Positions 8,245-16,641 of a stretch of 64,000 nucleotides of DNA are shown piece after piece (the first letter of the stretch is position 1; each line of letters opens with the position of its first letter). A program made the position numbers and the translations under genes. The notes beneath the pieces are model-generated. The model ran no database searches. It was given only the letters and a program-made list of their open reading frames with translations, and was not told the DNA's origin. The stretch is from Filobacillus milosensis (GTDB taxonomy: Bacteria > Bacillota > Bacilli > Bacillales > Alkalibacillaceae): NCBI RefSeq assembly GCF_004402015.1, contig NZ_SOPW01000005.1:1-64000 (forward strand), in the 5' to 3' direction.

Positions 8245-8364
8245 GATTAGTAACTAAGTTAGGGGAATTAGTGGACGAGTCTTTTCATTAGTATCTAAGT
8301 TTGAAAATAATTATCCAATTTTTTGTAAATAGTATCTAAGTTGAACTGGTAAGTTTCCAAGTCC
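8245..8364. repeat. 21-nt phased repeat array A (6 units)
   Basis: An 11-nt core with consensus GTATCTAAGTT starts at 8250, 8271, 8291, 8311, 8332 and 8353, a period of 20-21 nt. Two copies are identical (8291 and 8332); the others are GTAACTAAGTT, GTGGACGAGTC, TTATCCAATTT and GTTTCCAAGTC. The sequence between cores is unrelated. It fills the space between the ArsR promoter and the lipoprotein terminator. Confidence 0.75.
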
Positions 8365-8366
8365 AT

Positions 8367-8400
8367 AAAAAAAGAACCGGGACGAATAATCCCGATCCTT
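8367..8400 (-). terminator. Terminator of the lipoprotein gene
   Basis: On the minus strand, GATCGGGA and TCCCGGTTC arms close a short loop and are followed by TTTTTTT. It lies 6 nt downstream of the lipoprotein stop codon. Confidence 0.85.
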
Positions 8401-8405
8401 CAATA

Positions 8406-9347
8406 TTAGTAACCCATGCCGCCCATCATCATCTGTTCAAACTCAGACATTTCAAGGATTTCACTGTTTTCAGGGTCGATAGTGAATTCTATATCTTCAC
8501 CGATACTATTGTATGTTGTGTCAGCTTCCAAGTTAAGTTGAACTGGAGTTCCTTCAGCGTCAAATGCGGTGTCTAACACAAATTTTTGGCTCTTGATTTG
8601 ATCGCCATCCATTGTCACATGTACTTCAAATGTATTTAAATCAACTTCTTCAAGAGCTGTGTTCATTTCATCGATACCTTGTTGAAGTTCTTCATCTGAA
8701 ATCGTGTCATCAAATTCAGTGACCATTTGAGCAACGAAATCAGTTAACTCTTCTTTAGTAAATGTAACGATATAAGTCTCGCCATCTTTAGTGAAGTCTT
8801 CTTCACTTTTATCTTGTAGAAAATCTGTCATCATTGTTTGTGCTTTTTCTTGAATTTCTTGATAATCAAGTGCTTCAGTTTCCGCACCTTCTAATTCAGC
8901 TAGATCGATTTTTAGTAATTTACCACTTAAGTCTTCAGATAAACCTAACATCATACCGAAGTTTTCAACTAAGCTGTCAGTTTCAATATACATGGTTTGA
9001 TCTTCTATGTTTTGTAGAATTGGAAGATCAACATTAAAGCTCATAGGATTCATTTGTGCAGAGAAATGTACAACCATTTCTTGAAGGTTCTTTGTCATAT
9101 CTACACGTTGATCTACGCTAAGTTCCATATCATTAACCATTTGGATATAAGGTTGAATGAAGGGGTCTTGAACCTCAGCCTCAACATTAACATCTAATGA
9201 ACTTGTTGCTTCGTATTTTTCCATTTCCATCATCGATTGAAAAGCATCAACCGTAACTTCTTTATTACTTCTCGTTTCCTCTTCTGAACAAGCTGTTAAT
9301 ACTAATACCACTAACAGCATCACGCTCATGATGACCTTTTTAAACAT
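8406..9347 (-). CDS. Secreted lipoprotein, DUF6612-like
   Basis: A 313-residue lipoprotein. The signal peptide ends in the lipobox LTAC (Cys20) followed by SEEETRSNKE. The rest is a soluble, strongly acidic beta-rich domain (for example VTMDGDQIKSQKFVLD and TTYNSIGEDIEFTI) resembling LolA/LppX-like DUF6612 lipoproteins of Bacillus that may bind a hydrophobic ligand. High acidity would suit a salty exterior. It is monocistronic with its own terminator; a Met-rich end (EQMMMGGMGY) is unusual. Confidence 0.7.
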   Translation of the reverse strand: MFKKVIMSVMLLVVLVLTACSEEETRSNKEVTVDAFQSMMEMEKYEATSSLDVNVEAEVQDPFIQPYIQMVNDMELSVDQRVDMTKNLQEMVVHFSAQMNPMSFNVDLPILQNIEDQTMYIETDSLVENFGMMLGLSEDLSGKLLKIDLAELEGAETEALDYQEIQEKAQTMMTDFLQDKSEEDFTKDGETYIVTFTKEELTDFVAQMVTEFDDTISDEELQQGIDEMNTALEEVDLNTFEVHVTMDGDQIKSQKFVLDTAFDAEGTPVQLNLEADTTYNSIGEDIEFTIDPENSEILEMSEFEQMMMGGMGY

Positions 9348-9435
9348 GAAACGTATTCCCCCTTTGTTATTTTACTATCCTATGATAGCACACCTCATAA
9401 TAGATATATAGTAAAATTTTGAAGAAATTATTCTA

Positions 9436-9486
9436 TTGACCAGTGTGGTCGAATAGATTTATAATGAGGTTGACCGTGACGGTCAA
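9436..9486 (+). promoter_or_regulatory. TetR-operon promoter with overlapping operators
   Basis: TTGACC (9436-9441) and TATAAT (9460-9465) form a sigma-A promoter with an 18-nt spacer. The -35 box opens the imperfect palindrome TTGACCAGTGTGGTCGAA. Downstream, TTGACCGTGACGGTCAA (9470-9486) is a perfect inverted repeat about a single centre base. Both share the TTGACC half-site and would let the TetR product block its own promoter. Confidence 0.8.
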
Positions 9487-9507
9487 GGAAGGGTGAAAGT
9501 CGACAAA

Positions 9508-10125
9508 ATGGGCTTTTCAGATAACCAAGATGATAAACAACAAAGAATAATTTTTTCTGCACTGAATGAATTTGCAGAATATGGATACGATCGAGCGTCC
9601 ACGAACCGAATAGTTAAAAATGCTGGAGTGGGAAAGGGGATGTTGTACTATTACTTTAATAATAAATGGGAATTGTTTTTGTACTTAGTTAAGGAAAGCT
9701 TAGATGTAATTGAAGAAGAGTATTTAAACAAAGTCGACTTATCAGAAACTGACTTTTTCGAAAGAATGAGCAAAATTGCAGAGTTCAAAATGAAAGTCTA
9801 CTTAGAGCACTCTCAAATATTTAATTTTATGAGTCAGGTATTTATTATGGAAGAATCTAAATTACCAGATGAGTTACGACGACGAATCGTTAAGTTGCGT
9901 GAAGAATCTTATGCCAAATTGTATTCAAATATTGATTTCTCGTCATTTAAAGATGATATTGACGTAGATAAAGCTTTTCAGCTCATTCAATGGTCAATAG
10001 ATGGCTATCAAAATAATCTTATTCATCGACATGAGGGAACAGATTTCTCAAATTTAGATTTTGAATCATTGAAGGAAGAATTTTTAGATTATATTGAAGT
10101 GTTAAGAAAAGCTTTTTACAAATAG
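9508..10125 (+). CDS. TetR-family transcriptional repressor
   Basis: About 205 residues. The N-terminal TetR HTH is clear: IIFSALNEFAEYGYDRASTNRIVKNAGVGKGMLYYYFNNK, with the recognition helix before YYYF. The C-terminal helical domain (from about residue 55) varies in this family and should bind an inducer. Start choice is open: ATG 9508 (MGFSDN) or GTG 9493 (five residues more); the GTG lies too close to AAGGAAGG. It is followed within 15 nt by an ABC exporter pair, so it most likely represses that exporter and itself through the TTGACC palindromes. Confidence 0.85.
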   Translation: MGFSDNQDDKQQRIIFSALNEFAEYGYDRASTNRIVKNAGVGKGMLYYYFNNKWELFLYLVKESLDVIEEEYLNKVDLSETDFFERMSKIAEFKMKVYLEHSQIFNFMSQVFIMEESKLPDELRRRIVKLREESYAKLYSNIDFSSFKDDIDVDKAFQLIQWSIDGYQNNLIHRHEGTDFSNLDFESLKEEFLDYIEVLRKAFYK

Positions 10126-10138
10126 GGGGATGAAAACT

Positions 10139-11038
10139 GTGGTTATGTTAGAAGCGAAAGGGTTAACAAAGAAATTCGGCAAGGTTAAGGCGTTAAATGG
10201 AGTCGATATGCAAGTGAATGAAGGTGAGGTTTATGGATTTATTGGACCGAATGGTGCTGGTAAATCGACAACGATTCGAATTTTACTTGGTATTATTAAG
10301 GCATCTTCTGGGGAAGCCAAGATTTTCGGCAAGGACGTTTGGAAAGATGCAGTAGATATTCATAAACGAATTGCTTATGTGCCAGGCGATGTGAATTTAT
10401 GGTCAAATTTAACGGGAGGAGAAGTCATTGATTTCTTTACAAAAATGCGTGGCGCTAAAATTGATCGTAGTCGCAATGAAGAATTAATCGAGCGATTTCA
10501 ACTTGATCCAACCAAAAAATGTGGAGCTTACTCAAAGGGGAATCGTCAAAAAGTAGCGTTAGTCACAGCTTTTGCAGCAGACGCTGACCTTTACATTTTA
10601 GATGAGCCAACTTCAGGTTTAGACCCTTTGATGGAACGAGTTTTTCAGGAGTGTGTGTTGGAAGCAAAAGACCAAGGTAAAAGCGTCTTGTTATCGAGTC
10701 ATATTTTATCTGAAGTTGAGAAGCTGTGTGATAAAGTGGGTATCATCCGGCAAGGTGAAATTATTGAGTCGGGCTCACTAAGGGAACTGAGGCACTTAAC
10801 TCGTACAAATCTTTATGTTGAAACTAGAGAGCCTTTATCATTTGAAGGATTATCAGGCATTCATGATGTGCAGGAGGAAGGGCGGTCTTATAAGTTTCAA
10901 GTAGATACGGAACAACTAGACCAGGTCATGACGCATGTGAGCCAACAAGGCATTGTGAAAATCGAAAGCGCACCACCAACATTAGAAGACCTATTCATGA
11001 GACATTATGAAGGGGAAACGGTTGGAGGTGAGAAGTAG
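10139..11038 (+). CDS. ABC-2 type exporter, ATP-binding protein
   Basis: About 299 residues. Walker A GPNGAGKST, a Q-loop near YVPGDVNLW, a signature-region SKGNRQKVALV, and Walker B LYILDEPTSGLDPLM are all visible, followed by the H-loop in LLSSHILSEVE. The C-terminal 80 residues are the usual substrate-exporter accessory region. I prefer GTG 10139, which has AGGGGG 8 nt upstream, over ATG 10130, which has none. The gene overlaps the permease gene by one base (TAGTG). The TetR-ATPase-permease layout matches antibiotic or polyketide self-protection exporters. Confidence 0.88.
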   Translation: MVMLEAKGLTKKFGKVKALNGVDMQVNEGEVYGFIGPNGAGKSTTIRILLGIIKASSGEAKIFGKDVWKDAVDIHKRIAYVPGDVNLWSNLTGGEVIDFFTKMRGAKIDRSRNEELIERFQLDPTKKCGAYSKGNRQKVALVTAFAADADLYILDEPTSGLDPLMERVFQECVLEAKDQGKSVLLSSHILSEVEKLCDKVGIIRQGEIIESGSLRELRHLTRTNLYVETREPLSFEGLSGIHDVQEEGRSYKFQVDTEQLDQVMTHVSQQGIVKIESAPPTLEDLFMRHYEGETVGGEK

Positions 11039-12639
11039 TGGGAAAAGAATATTTTTCGCAGTCAGGAAGGTTAGCTCGATTAATATTACGTCGTGACCGT
11101 TTGCGGATTCCGATATGGATCTTAGGATTTTTAGTGATGTCATTATTAACGGCTGTTGCATTTGATGACCTTTATCCGTCACAAACAGAACGCCAACAAA
11201 TTGCTTCAACAATGGAAAACCCGGCAATTACAGCTTTGATTGGCCCAGGGTATGGCTTAGATAACTATACCGAGGGAGCGATGATGGCCCATCAAATGTT
11301 AGCGATGACATTATTGGTGATTGGAATCATGAGTATTTTACTGGTAGTCAGACATACTCGTGCAGATGAAGAGGATGGACGAATTGAAATGATTCGTGCC
11401 TTACCAAGCGGAAGATTATCCAACATGAGTGCTACACTGATCGTGATGACAGGAACGTTTATTGTGTTGGCTTTAGCTATGGGCTACGGGCTTTATGCTT
11501 TAGGAATTGAAAGTATGGGATTAAATGGGTCAATGTTATATGGCGCAGCCTTAGGTGTAACGGGCATTTTCTTTGCCGCAACTACAGCTTTATTTGCTCA
11601 ACTATCTCAATCATCCAAAGGTGCAACTGGTTTATCGTTTTTATTATTAGGTGTAGCTTATCTGGTGAGAGCTGTGGGTGATGTGGTTAATTCAACGATT
11701 TCCTGGTTCTCGCCATTTGGTTGGGTACTGGAATCTCAGGTATTTGTAAATAACTACTGGTGGCCAGTGATTATGACGTTAGTGTTATCAATATTAATCG
11801 CTGTTGTGGCCTTATATTTAAATGCTATACGTGATTTAGGAGCTGGTTTTTTACCAACTAGAAATGGGAGACGTCACGCGACACCGTTATCTCAAAGTCA
11901 TATCGGGTTGACCTTAAGGTTACAAAAAACATCATTAATTTCATGGGCGGCTGTATTATTTATATTTGGCGCCACCTATGGATCTGTTTTAGGTGACACG
12001 GAAACTTACTTTGCAGAAATTGAAATGATGAAAGAGTTTATGGCCACAAAAGAAGGAGTTCCAATGACATTGCAGTTCGTGACCATGATTGCTTCAATTA
12101 TGGCAATCTTAAGCACCATCCCAATTGTAATGGCTGCCTTTAAGTTAAAAAAGGAAGAGAAGAAGAATCGTACAGAACAAATTTTATCAACAGCCATTTC
12201 ACGTAAACGATTTTTAGGGAATTATATGATAGTGGCATTAATAGCAAGTATGATTATGGTGGGTTCGAGCGCAATTGGACTAAGTGTTGCCGGAGCCAGT
12301 GCGATTAAAGAGGGTGTTACTTTTACAGAACTTTTTCAAGCCATTATGGTCTACTTACCTGCTGCTTGGGTGATGCTCGGTGTTGCTACCTTATTCTTAG
12401 GTTTAGGTAGATTAAATGGATTAGCCTGGTTATATTTAGGATTTGCTTTCGTCATCATTTATTTTGGAGGTATATTGAAGTTCCCAGATTGGGTGAAAAA
12501 ATTATCTCCTTATGAGCATATTGCCAGTGTGCCGTTAGAAGATTTTGATTGGCTGGGTACTATGGTGCTAACGATGATTGCATTAGGGTTAATGTTTATT
12601 GGATTAACGCTTTATAGAAGAAGGGATATAAAAGGGTAA
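11038..12639 (+). CDS. ABC-2 exporter permease (polyketide/tetronasin-resistance type)
   Basis: A 533-residue membrane protein with about 12 hydrophobic segments in two six-helix halves, larger than a standard six-TM ABC-2 permease. It matches the family annotated as polyketide-antibiotic exporters, with RLARLILRRDRLRIPIW near the start and ADEEDGRIEMIRALPSGR in the first cytoplasmic loop. It begins with a GTG that overlaps the ATPase stop. With the ATPase it should form an efflux pump for a hydrophobic compound; which compound is unknown. The operon ends at a strong terminator. Confidence 0.85.
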   Translation: MGKEYFSQSGRLARLILRRDRLRIPIWILGFLVMSLLTAVAFDDLYPSQTERQQIASTMENPAITALIGPGYGLDNYTEGAMMAHQMLAMTLLVIGIMSILLVVRHTRADEEDGRIEMIRALPSGRLSNMSATLIVMTGTFIVLALAMGYGLYALGIESMGLNGSMLYGAALGVTGIFFAATTALFAQLSQSSKGATGLSFLLLGVAYLVRAVGDVVNSTISWFSPFGWVLESQVFVNNYWWPVIMTLVLSILIAVVALYLNAIRDLGAGFLPTRNGRRHATPLSQSHIGLTLRLQKTSLISWAAVLFIFGATYGSVLGDTETYFAEIEMMKEFMATKEGVPMTLQFVTMIASIMAILSTIPIVMAAFKLKKEEKKNRTEQILSTAISRKRFLGNYMIVALIASMIMVGSSAIGLSVAGASAIKEGVTFTELFQAIMVYLPAAWVMLGVATLFLGLGRLNGLAWLYLGFAFVIIYFGGILKFPDWVKKLSPYEHIASVPLEDFDWLGTMVLTMIALGLMFIGLTLYRRRDIKG

Positions 12640-12644
12640 TAACG

Positions 12645-12678
12645 GGCTTGACGTCACTAATGACGTCAAGCTTATTTT
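12645..12678 (+). terminator. Terminator of the TetR-ABC operon
   Basis: GCTTGACGTCA and TGACGTCAAGC form a perfect 11-bp stem with a CTAA loop, followed by TTATTTT. The T tract overlaps the stop codon of the convergent CHY zinc-finger gene. Confidence 0.9.
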
Positions 12679-13004
12679 GTCTCAAAATACAGATGATAAT
12701 GCAGCTGACAACCTGGGTTAAACAGGGCCTCACAATTTGGGCATTTATTATTGGATTTTAAATAATCTTCTATAGTCAATTCAGTTACGCATGAACCGCA
12801 AAGAATAGCTTTTTGGTTATATTCCTCAGCCTTCCATCGTTCAATCGAGTGACCCGCTTCTTCTTCATGACACTGATAGCAAGGATAATAAGTATTGCAG
12901 CACTTGAATTTAATTGCGATTATATCACGATCAGTATGATAATGTTCACAACGTGTTTGAGAATCGATAACCTGCCCTTTAACTTCTTTATTATGTATAA
13001 GCAT
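12672..13004 (-). CDS. CHY-type zinc-finger protein
   Basis: A 110-residue protein with a dense set of Zn ligands in the CHY order: CEHYH, a CC pair with CYQCHEEEAGH, then CGSC, CPNC and a terminal CQLHYH. The arrangement matches the CHY zinc-finger domain, which folds around three zinc ions. In bacteria the domain occurs as a free-standing cytoplasmic protein of unknown role. GAGGTCA precedes the ATG by about 9 nt. The gene is monocistronic and convergent with the ABC operon. Confidence 0.85.
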   Translation of the reverse strand: MLIHNKEVKGQVIDSQTRCEHYHTDRDIIAIKFKCCNTYYPCYQCHEEEAGHSIERWKAEEYNQKAILCGSCVTELTIEDYLKSNNKCPNCEALFNPGCQLHYHLYFETK

Positions 13005-13110
13005 TTATGTGACCTCACCTAGTTTTTATTTTCATTATACATTACTAAAAGCTGGTGCATAAAATCACTATTTCTGCCAAATCTAATGGTAAAAGGAGTG
13101 AATTTTACAC

Positions 13111-13686
13111 ATGGAAAATGCTATTAAAAATTTAATGAGTAAAAACGTTGTATCTGTAACCTCTCAACAATCTTTAAAAGAAGCTGCGGAGCTTATGGTG
13201 CAAAATGATATTGGTGCCATCCCTGTAGTGGAAAACGGTGCGTTAAGAGGGATTATTACGGACCGAGATATTACAACGCGTGCAACTGCTATGGGCAAAG
13301 ATGGTAACTGTACAGTGGGTGAGTGTATGAGTAGCCAACTTACATCAGCGGACGCGAGTATGGATGTTCATCAAGCAGCGCAATTAATGGCTGAAAAACA
13401 AATTCGCCGCTTACCTGTTACTGAGAATGGCCAACTGGCAGGTATGCTTTCGTTAGGAGACTTAGCGACTCAAAACATATTCCAGAATGAAGCGGGACAA
13501 GCATTAACGAACATATCTTTCCCGGCACATAACCAACAAGGACAGCAAGCAGGTCAAGCTCAACCAGGTGCACAAATGACTCAGCAGCAAGGTCAGCAGC
13601 AAACGGGTGCACAGCAAGGAGCGCAAATGGGAGAGCAAGCTCAACAACAGCAACAACAAAATCAAGGTCCTCAAAGCTTCCAATAA
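13111..13686 (+). CDS. Tandem CBS-domain protein with Gln-rich tail
   Basis: A 191-residue protein. Residues 1-60 and 68-125 are two CBS motifs (SLKEAAELMVQNDIGAIPVV and VHQAAQLMAEKQIRRLPVTENGQ), forming a Bateman module that typically binds adenosine nucleotides. Residues about 141-191 are a low-complexity tail of Gln, Gly and Ala with a run of six Gln, unlike the compact end of CBS proteins such as YhcV. The tail is probably disordered; its role is unknown. AAAGGAGTG precedes the ATG at about 11 nt. It is monocistronic and ends at a strong terminator. Confidence 0.85.
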   Translation: MENAIKNLMSKNVVSVTSQQSLKEAAELMVQNDIGAIPVVENGALRGIITDRDITTRATAMGKDGNCTVGECMSSQLTSADASMDVHQAAQLMAEKQIRRLPVTENGQLAGMLSLGDLATQNIFQNEAGQALTNISFPAHNQQGQQAGQAQPGAQMTQQQGQQQTGAQQGAQMGEQAQQQQQQNQGPQSFQ

Positions 13687-13698
13687 TAAATAAAGAGA

Positions 13699-13732
13699 GA
13701 ACTCGAAATTTAGGTTTCGAGTTCTTTTTTTT
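13699..13732 (+). terminator. Terminator of the CBS gene
   Basis: GAACTCGAAA and TTTCGAGTTC form a perfect 10-bp stem with a TTTAGG-type loop, followed by TTTTTTTT. The repeat array B starts about 20 nt downstream. Confidence 0.9.
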
Positions 13733-13750
13733 AATAATCCAAACTTGAAA

Positions 13751-13897
13751 AATTCCATTAATCGAAGGAAGAACTCTATTATTAATGGAATAAACTCGAT
13801 TAATCAGTTCGTAAACTCCATTAATCTGGTTTAGAACTCAATTTAAAAGATGACTAACTTTATTAATCATCATTAAAACTCAAATAAAATAAATCCT
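13751..13897. repeat. 21-nt phased repeat array B (7 units)
   Basis: The core AACTCCATTAATC starts at 13751, 13772, 13793, 13814, 13835, 13856 and 13877, exactly 21 nt apart every time. Variants include AATTCCATTAATC, AACTCGATTAATC and AACTTTATTAATC; two copies are degenerate (AACTCAATTTAAA, AACTCAAATAAAA). The 8 nt between cores are unrelated to each other. It lies between two terminators of convergent genes. Confidence 0.88.
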
Positions 13898-13898
13898 A

Positions 13899-13932
13899 TA
13901 AAAAAAGAAGCCGCCTAGTTGGCAGCTTCTTC
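13899..13932 (-). terminator. Terminator of the protease cluster
   Basis: On the minus strand GAAGCTGCC and GGCGGCTTC arms close an AACTA loop and are followed by TTTTTTT. It marks the end of the I9-subtilisin-subtilisin cluster. Confidence 0.85.
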
Positions 13933-13940
13933 GTAAAAAA

Positions 13941-15071
13941 TTAATAATTAATAGCATCTAATGATTGAACGAGACCATTACCGTATTGGTTAGAGCCTCC
14001 TAATGGTTGAGCAGTGTCATTTAGTAATTGACGAAGCTCTACATTAGTAAGACCTGATTTAGCACCCCAAACTTGTGCAGCTACACCTGCTACATGTGGG
14101 GAAGCCATGGATGTTCCATTATAAGAATCATAGCTGTTACCAGGTACCGAGCTTAATATGTTTACACCTGGAGCAGACAATTCAACTGCAGGACCTGTGC
14201 TTGAGAATGAAGCACGGTTGTTGTTTTGATCAACTGCTGCGACTGCGATAACTGAAGAGTATTTTGCTGGATAGCCGACACTATCATTTTTACCACCGCG
14301 GTTCCCGCTGTTACCTGCTGCAGCTACTACTAATAGACCTTCATCATACGCTAGATTTGCAAAGTCTTCTAAAATAGAAGAGCTTTGAGAACCGCCTAAG
14401 CTCATGTTGATGATATCCATACCGTTTTGGATTGACCATTCAATACCTTCGGCGATACCAGAGTAAGAACCACTGCCATCATTGTTTAATACTTTTACTG
14501 CGTACAATTCAGCCTGTGGAGCAACTCCTAGCACACCTAAAGTGTTATTTGTTGCGGCAACCGTTCCTGCTACGTGCGTTCCGTGTCCGTTGCCATCATT
14601 ATAAGGGTCGCTATTTTCTGCATCATCAAATACTGAGTGGCCACCTGAAACAGTTAAGTCTTCATGAGTCGCATCGATTCCAGTGTCCAGAATTGCAACT
14701 TTAACACCGTTACCTGTGTAACCAGCATTTTGTGCATCCGTTCCTTGGACGTGAGGTACACCCCAAGGGGTTGTTTGAGCAAATGCATGAACTTCAGCGT
14801 CTTCCTCAACGGCCTCAATTTGAGGGTGGTTGAGTAACCCTTTTGCCTGACCTTCTGATAAGCTTAGAGCTACTACTGGAAGTTCATCAAACGTATGTGA
14901 GATGTCACTGTCCTCAACTCCAAAAGCTTTAAGCAATCCTTTATCTGCAGGACCATTAAATTTTACTAAGTAGTCATCTTTACTTTGAGTGTTCACTTCC
15001 TGCGCAAAACCTGTCTGTAATGGCATAAGAAGTAATACTAATGCACTGATTAATACTAAAATTTTTTTCAT
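13941..15071 (-). CDS. Secreted subtilisin-like serine protease 1
   Basis: A 376-residue S8 protease. Signal peptide 1-23 (ends GFAQ), I9 propeptide about 32-96, and mature enzyme starting near Ala98 (AQTTPWGVPHVQG). The triad is complete: Asp129 in AILDTGID, His163 in GHGTHVAGT and Ser331 in NGTSMASPHVAG; Asn254 (AAAGNSG) forms the oxyanion hole. The mature part is subtilisin-sized (about 279 residues), rich in Asn and Asp, like alkaliphile or halophile subtilisins. It is very similar to the next gene and arose by tandem duplication. TAGGAGGT precedes the start. It should degrade extracellular protein. Confidence 0.93.
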   Translation of the reverse strand: MKKILVLISALVLLLMPLQTGFAQEVNTQSKDDYLVKFNGPADKGLLKAFGVEDSDISHTFDELPVVALSLSEGQAKGLLNHPQIEAVEEDAEVHAFAQTTPWGVPHVQGTDAQNAGYTGNGVKVAILDTGIDATHEDLTVSGGHSVFDDAENSDPYNDGNGHGTHVAGTVAATNNTLGVLGVAPQAELYAVKVLNNDGSGSYSGIAEGIEWSIQNGMDIINMSLGGSQSSSILEDFANLAYDEGLLVVAAAGNSGNRGGKNDSVGYPAKYSSVIAVAAVDQNNNRASFSSTGPAVELSAPGVNILSSVPGNSYDSYNGTSMASPHVAGVAAQVWGAKSGLTNVELRQLLNDTAQPLGGSNQYGNGLVQSLDAINY

Positions 15072-15133
15072 TAGTAACCTCCTAAAATTTTTATATAAAG
15101 CAGAGTGGGCCCTTACCCTGCTAAATAACTAGA

Positions 15134-16252
15134 TTAATAGTTTATAGCATCATATGACTGAACTAGACCATTTCCATAATGGAAAGGATCACCTAAGTAT
15201 TGTGCGGTTTGATTAAGTAATTGTCGTAACTCTACATTAGTTAGACTTGGTTTTGCTGCCCAAACTTGTGCAGCAACACCGGCTACATGAGGTGAGGCCA
15301 TCGATGTCCCATCATAAGAGGCATAACCATTGCCAGGAACACTACTTAATACACCTACACCTGGTGCCGAAATCTCTACAGCGTTACCTGTACTTGAAAA
15401 TGAAGCTCTGTTATTGTTTTGATCAACCGCTGCTACAGCCATTGCAGAATCATATTTGGCAGGGTAACCGACAGTGTCGAACCAACCTAACCATGTACCG
15501 CTGTTTCCTGCTGCTGCAACGACTAAAATGCCTTCTTCATAAGCTAAGTCTACAAATTCTTCTAATACAGAAGAGTCAGTCGAACCTCCAAGGCTCATAT
15601 TAATAATGTCCATATTATTTTCAATTGCCCATTCAATTCCTTCTGCAATACCAGCATAAGAACCGCTACCATTATCATCTAAAACTTTTACTGCATATAA
15701 CTCTGCATCAGGAGCAACCCCGACAACACCTAAGTCATTATCAAGGGCACCAACAGTACCAGCCACGTGTGTGCCATGACTATTACCATCATTGTAAGGT
15801 GAGTCACCAAATACCGAGTAACCACCTGCTACTACTAAATCTTCATGTGAAGCATCAATACCAGTATCTAGAATAGCCACTTTTACACCGTCACCTGTGT
15901 GGCCATTATTTTGTGCTGTTGTTCCTTCTACATGAGGAATGCCCCATGGTGTTTGCTGGGCAAATGCCTTGGCTTCAGCGTTTTCTTCGACATATTTAAT
16001 CTGAGGGTGATTTTTTAATCCTTTGGCTTGTTTTTCAGTAAGTTTTAAGTGAAAGACAGGTAGTGAGTCATATTCTGTGAGGATATCCTGATCTTCAACA
16101 CCAAATGATTTGATTAGTCCTTTTTTCGCTGGACCATCAAACTGGACTAAGTATTCATCCTTGGCTTGAGTTTTTGCTTCATCTGCGAAGCTCGTTTGTA
16201 GTGGCACCAAGAGAAATAATACAGTGATAAACAATACAAAAAACTTTTTCAA
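15134..16252 (-). CDS. Secreted subtilisin-like serine protease 2 (tandem paralogue)
   Basis: A 372-residue paralogue of the downstream protease, with signal peptide 1-23, I9 propeptide about 32-96 and mature enzyme from about Ala98 (AQQTPWGIPHVEG). The triad is Asp129, His159 and Ser327; the oxyanion Asn is at 250. Relative to protease 1 it lacks a few residues before the His loop (GYSVFGDSPYND) and carries a Trp-rich loop after the oxyanion Asn (SGTWLGWF), so surface and specificity may differ. A partial hairpin (AGCAGGGT/ACTCTGCT) in the 62-bp gap to protease 1 could attenuate read-through. Confidence 0.92.
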   Translation of the reverse strand: MKKFFVLFITVLFLLVPLQTSFADEAKTQAKDEYLVQFDGPAKKGLIKSFGVEDQDILTEYDSLPVFHLKLTEKQAKGLKNHPQIKYVEENAEAKAFAQQTPWGIPHVEGTTAQNNGHTGDGVKVAILDTGIDASHEDLVVAGGYSVFGDSPYNDGNSHGTHVAGTVGALDNDLGVVGVAPDAELYAVKVLDDNGSGSYAGIAEGIEWAIENNMDIINMSLGGSTDSSVLEEFVDLAYEEGILVVAAAGNSGTWLGWFDTVGYPAKYDSAMAVAAVDQNNNRASFSSTGNAVEISAPGVGVLSSVPGNGYASYDGTSMASPHVAGVAAQVWAAKPSLTNVELRQLLNQTAQYLGDPFHYGNGLVQSYDAINY

Positions 16253-16317
16253 ATTTAGCCTCCTAAAGAATTTATTATTTAAGTAGAGTTAATCTACTTA
16301 TAAAAGAGTTCATTGAG

Positions 16318-16617
16318 TCAGTTTTCATATGTATGGATTGAAGAATCTAACTCAATTGATTTTACTTTGGAGTGCTTTCTCAGGTGTTTTGCCTGTTTAT
16401 CAGTTATATTTAAGTGGTAAACAGGAAGTAGTTGGTACTTGTGAATAATATCTTGATCTTCAATCCCAAAAGTTGAAAATAGGTCATTATGTAATGGACC
16501 TTTAAAGTGAACTAAGTAGTTGAACTTTTGACTAGGCTTACCAAAATTGCCAATGGAAGTTTTTATTGAAATTAAGAATAAAATAAAAATACTAATCAAA
16601 ATAATGAATCGTCTCAC
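16318..16617 (-). CDS. Orphan I9 (subtilisin propeptide-like) exported protein
   Basis: A 99-residue protein homologous only to the signal peptide and propeptide of the two proteases downstream: NYLVHFKGP, FGIEDQDIIHKYQLLPVYHLNITDKQAKHLRKHSKVKSIE. It stops exactly where the paralogues are cleaved to give mature enzyme, and no catalytic-domain remnant lies in the 65 bp that follow. Free propeptides of subtilisins act as folding chaperones and tight inhibitors, and standalone I9 proteins are known inhibitors. I infer a trans-acting inhibitor or chaperone for the adjacent proteases; a decayed third copy is the alternative. The GTG start has AAAGGA 8 nt upstream, an intact translation signal. Confidence 0.75.
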   Translation of the reverse strand: MRRFIILISIFILFLISIKTSIGNFGKPSQKFNYLVHFKGPLHNDLFSTFGIEDQDIIHKYQLLPVYHLNITDKQAKHLRKHSKVKSIELDSSIHTYEN

Positions 16618-16641
16618 AAAAAATTCCTTTCAGAAAACTAA

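Noticed and set aside
13504-13758. Leu-rich ORF on the minus strand opposite the CBS tail
   Set aside because: It is only the antisense of the Gln-rich codons (CAA/CAG read as TTG/CTG) and has no ribosome site.
14432-15876. Several plus-strand ORFs across the protease genes
   Set aside because: They are shadows of the subtilisin genes with implausible composition (His/Gln/Leu-rich) and no ribosome sites.
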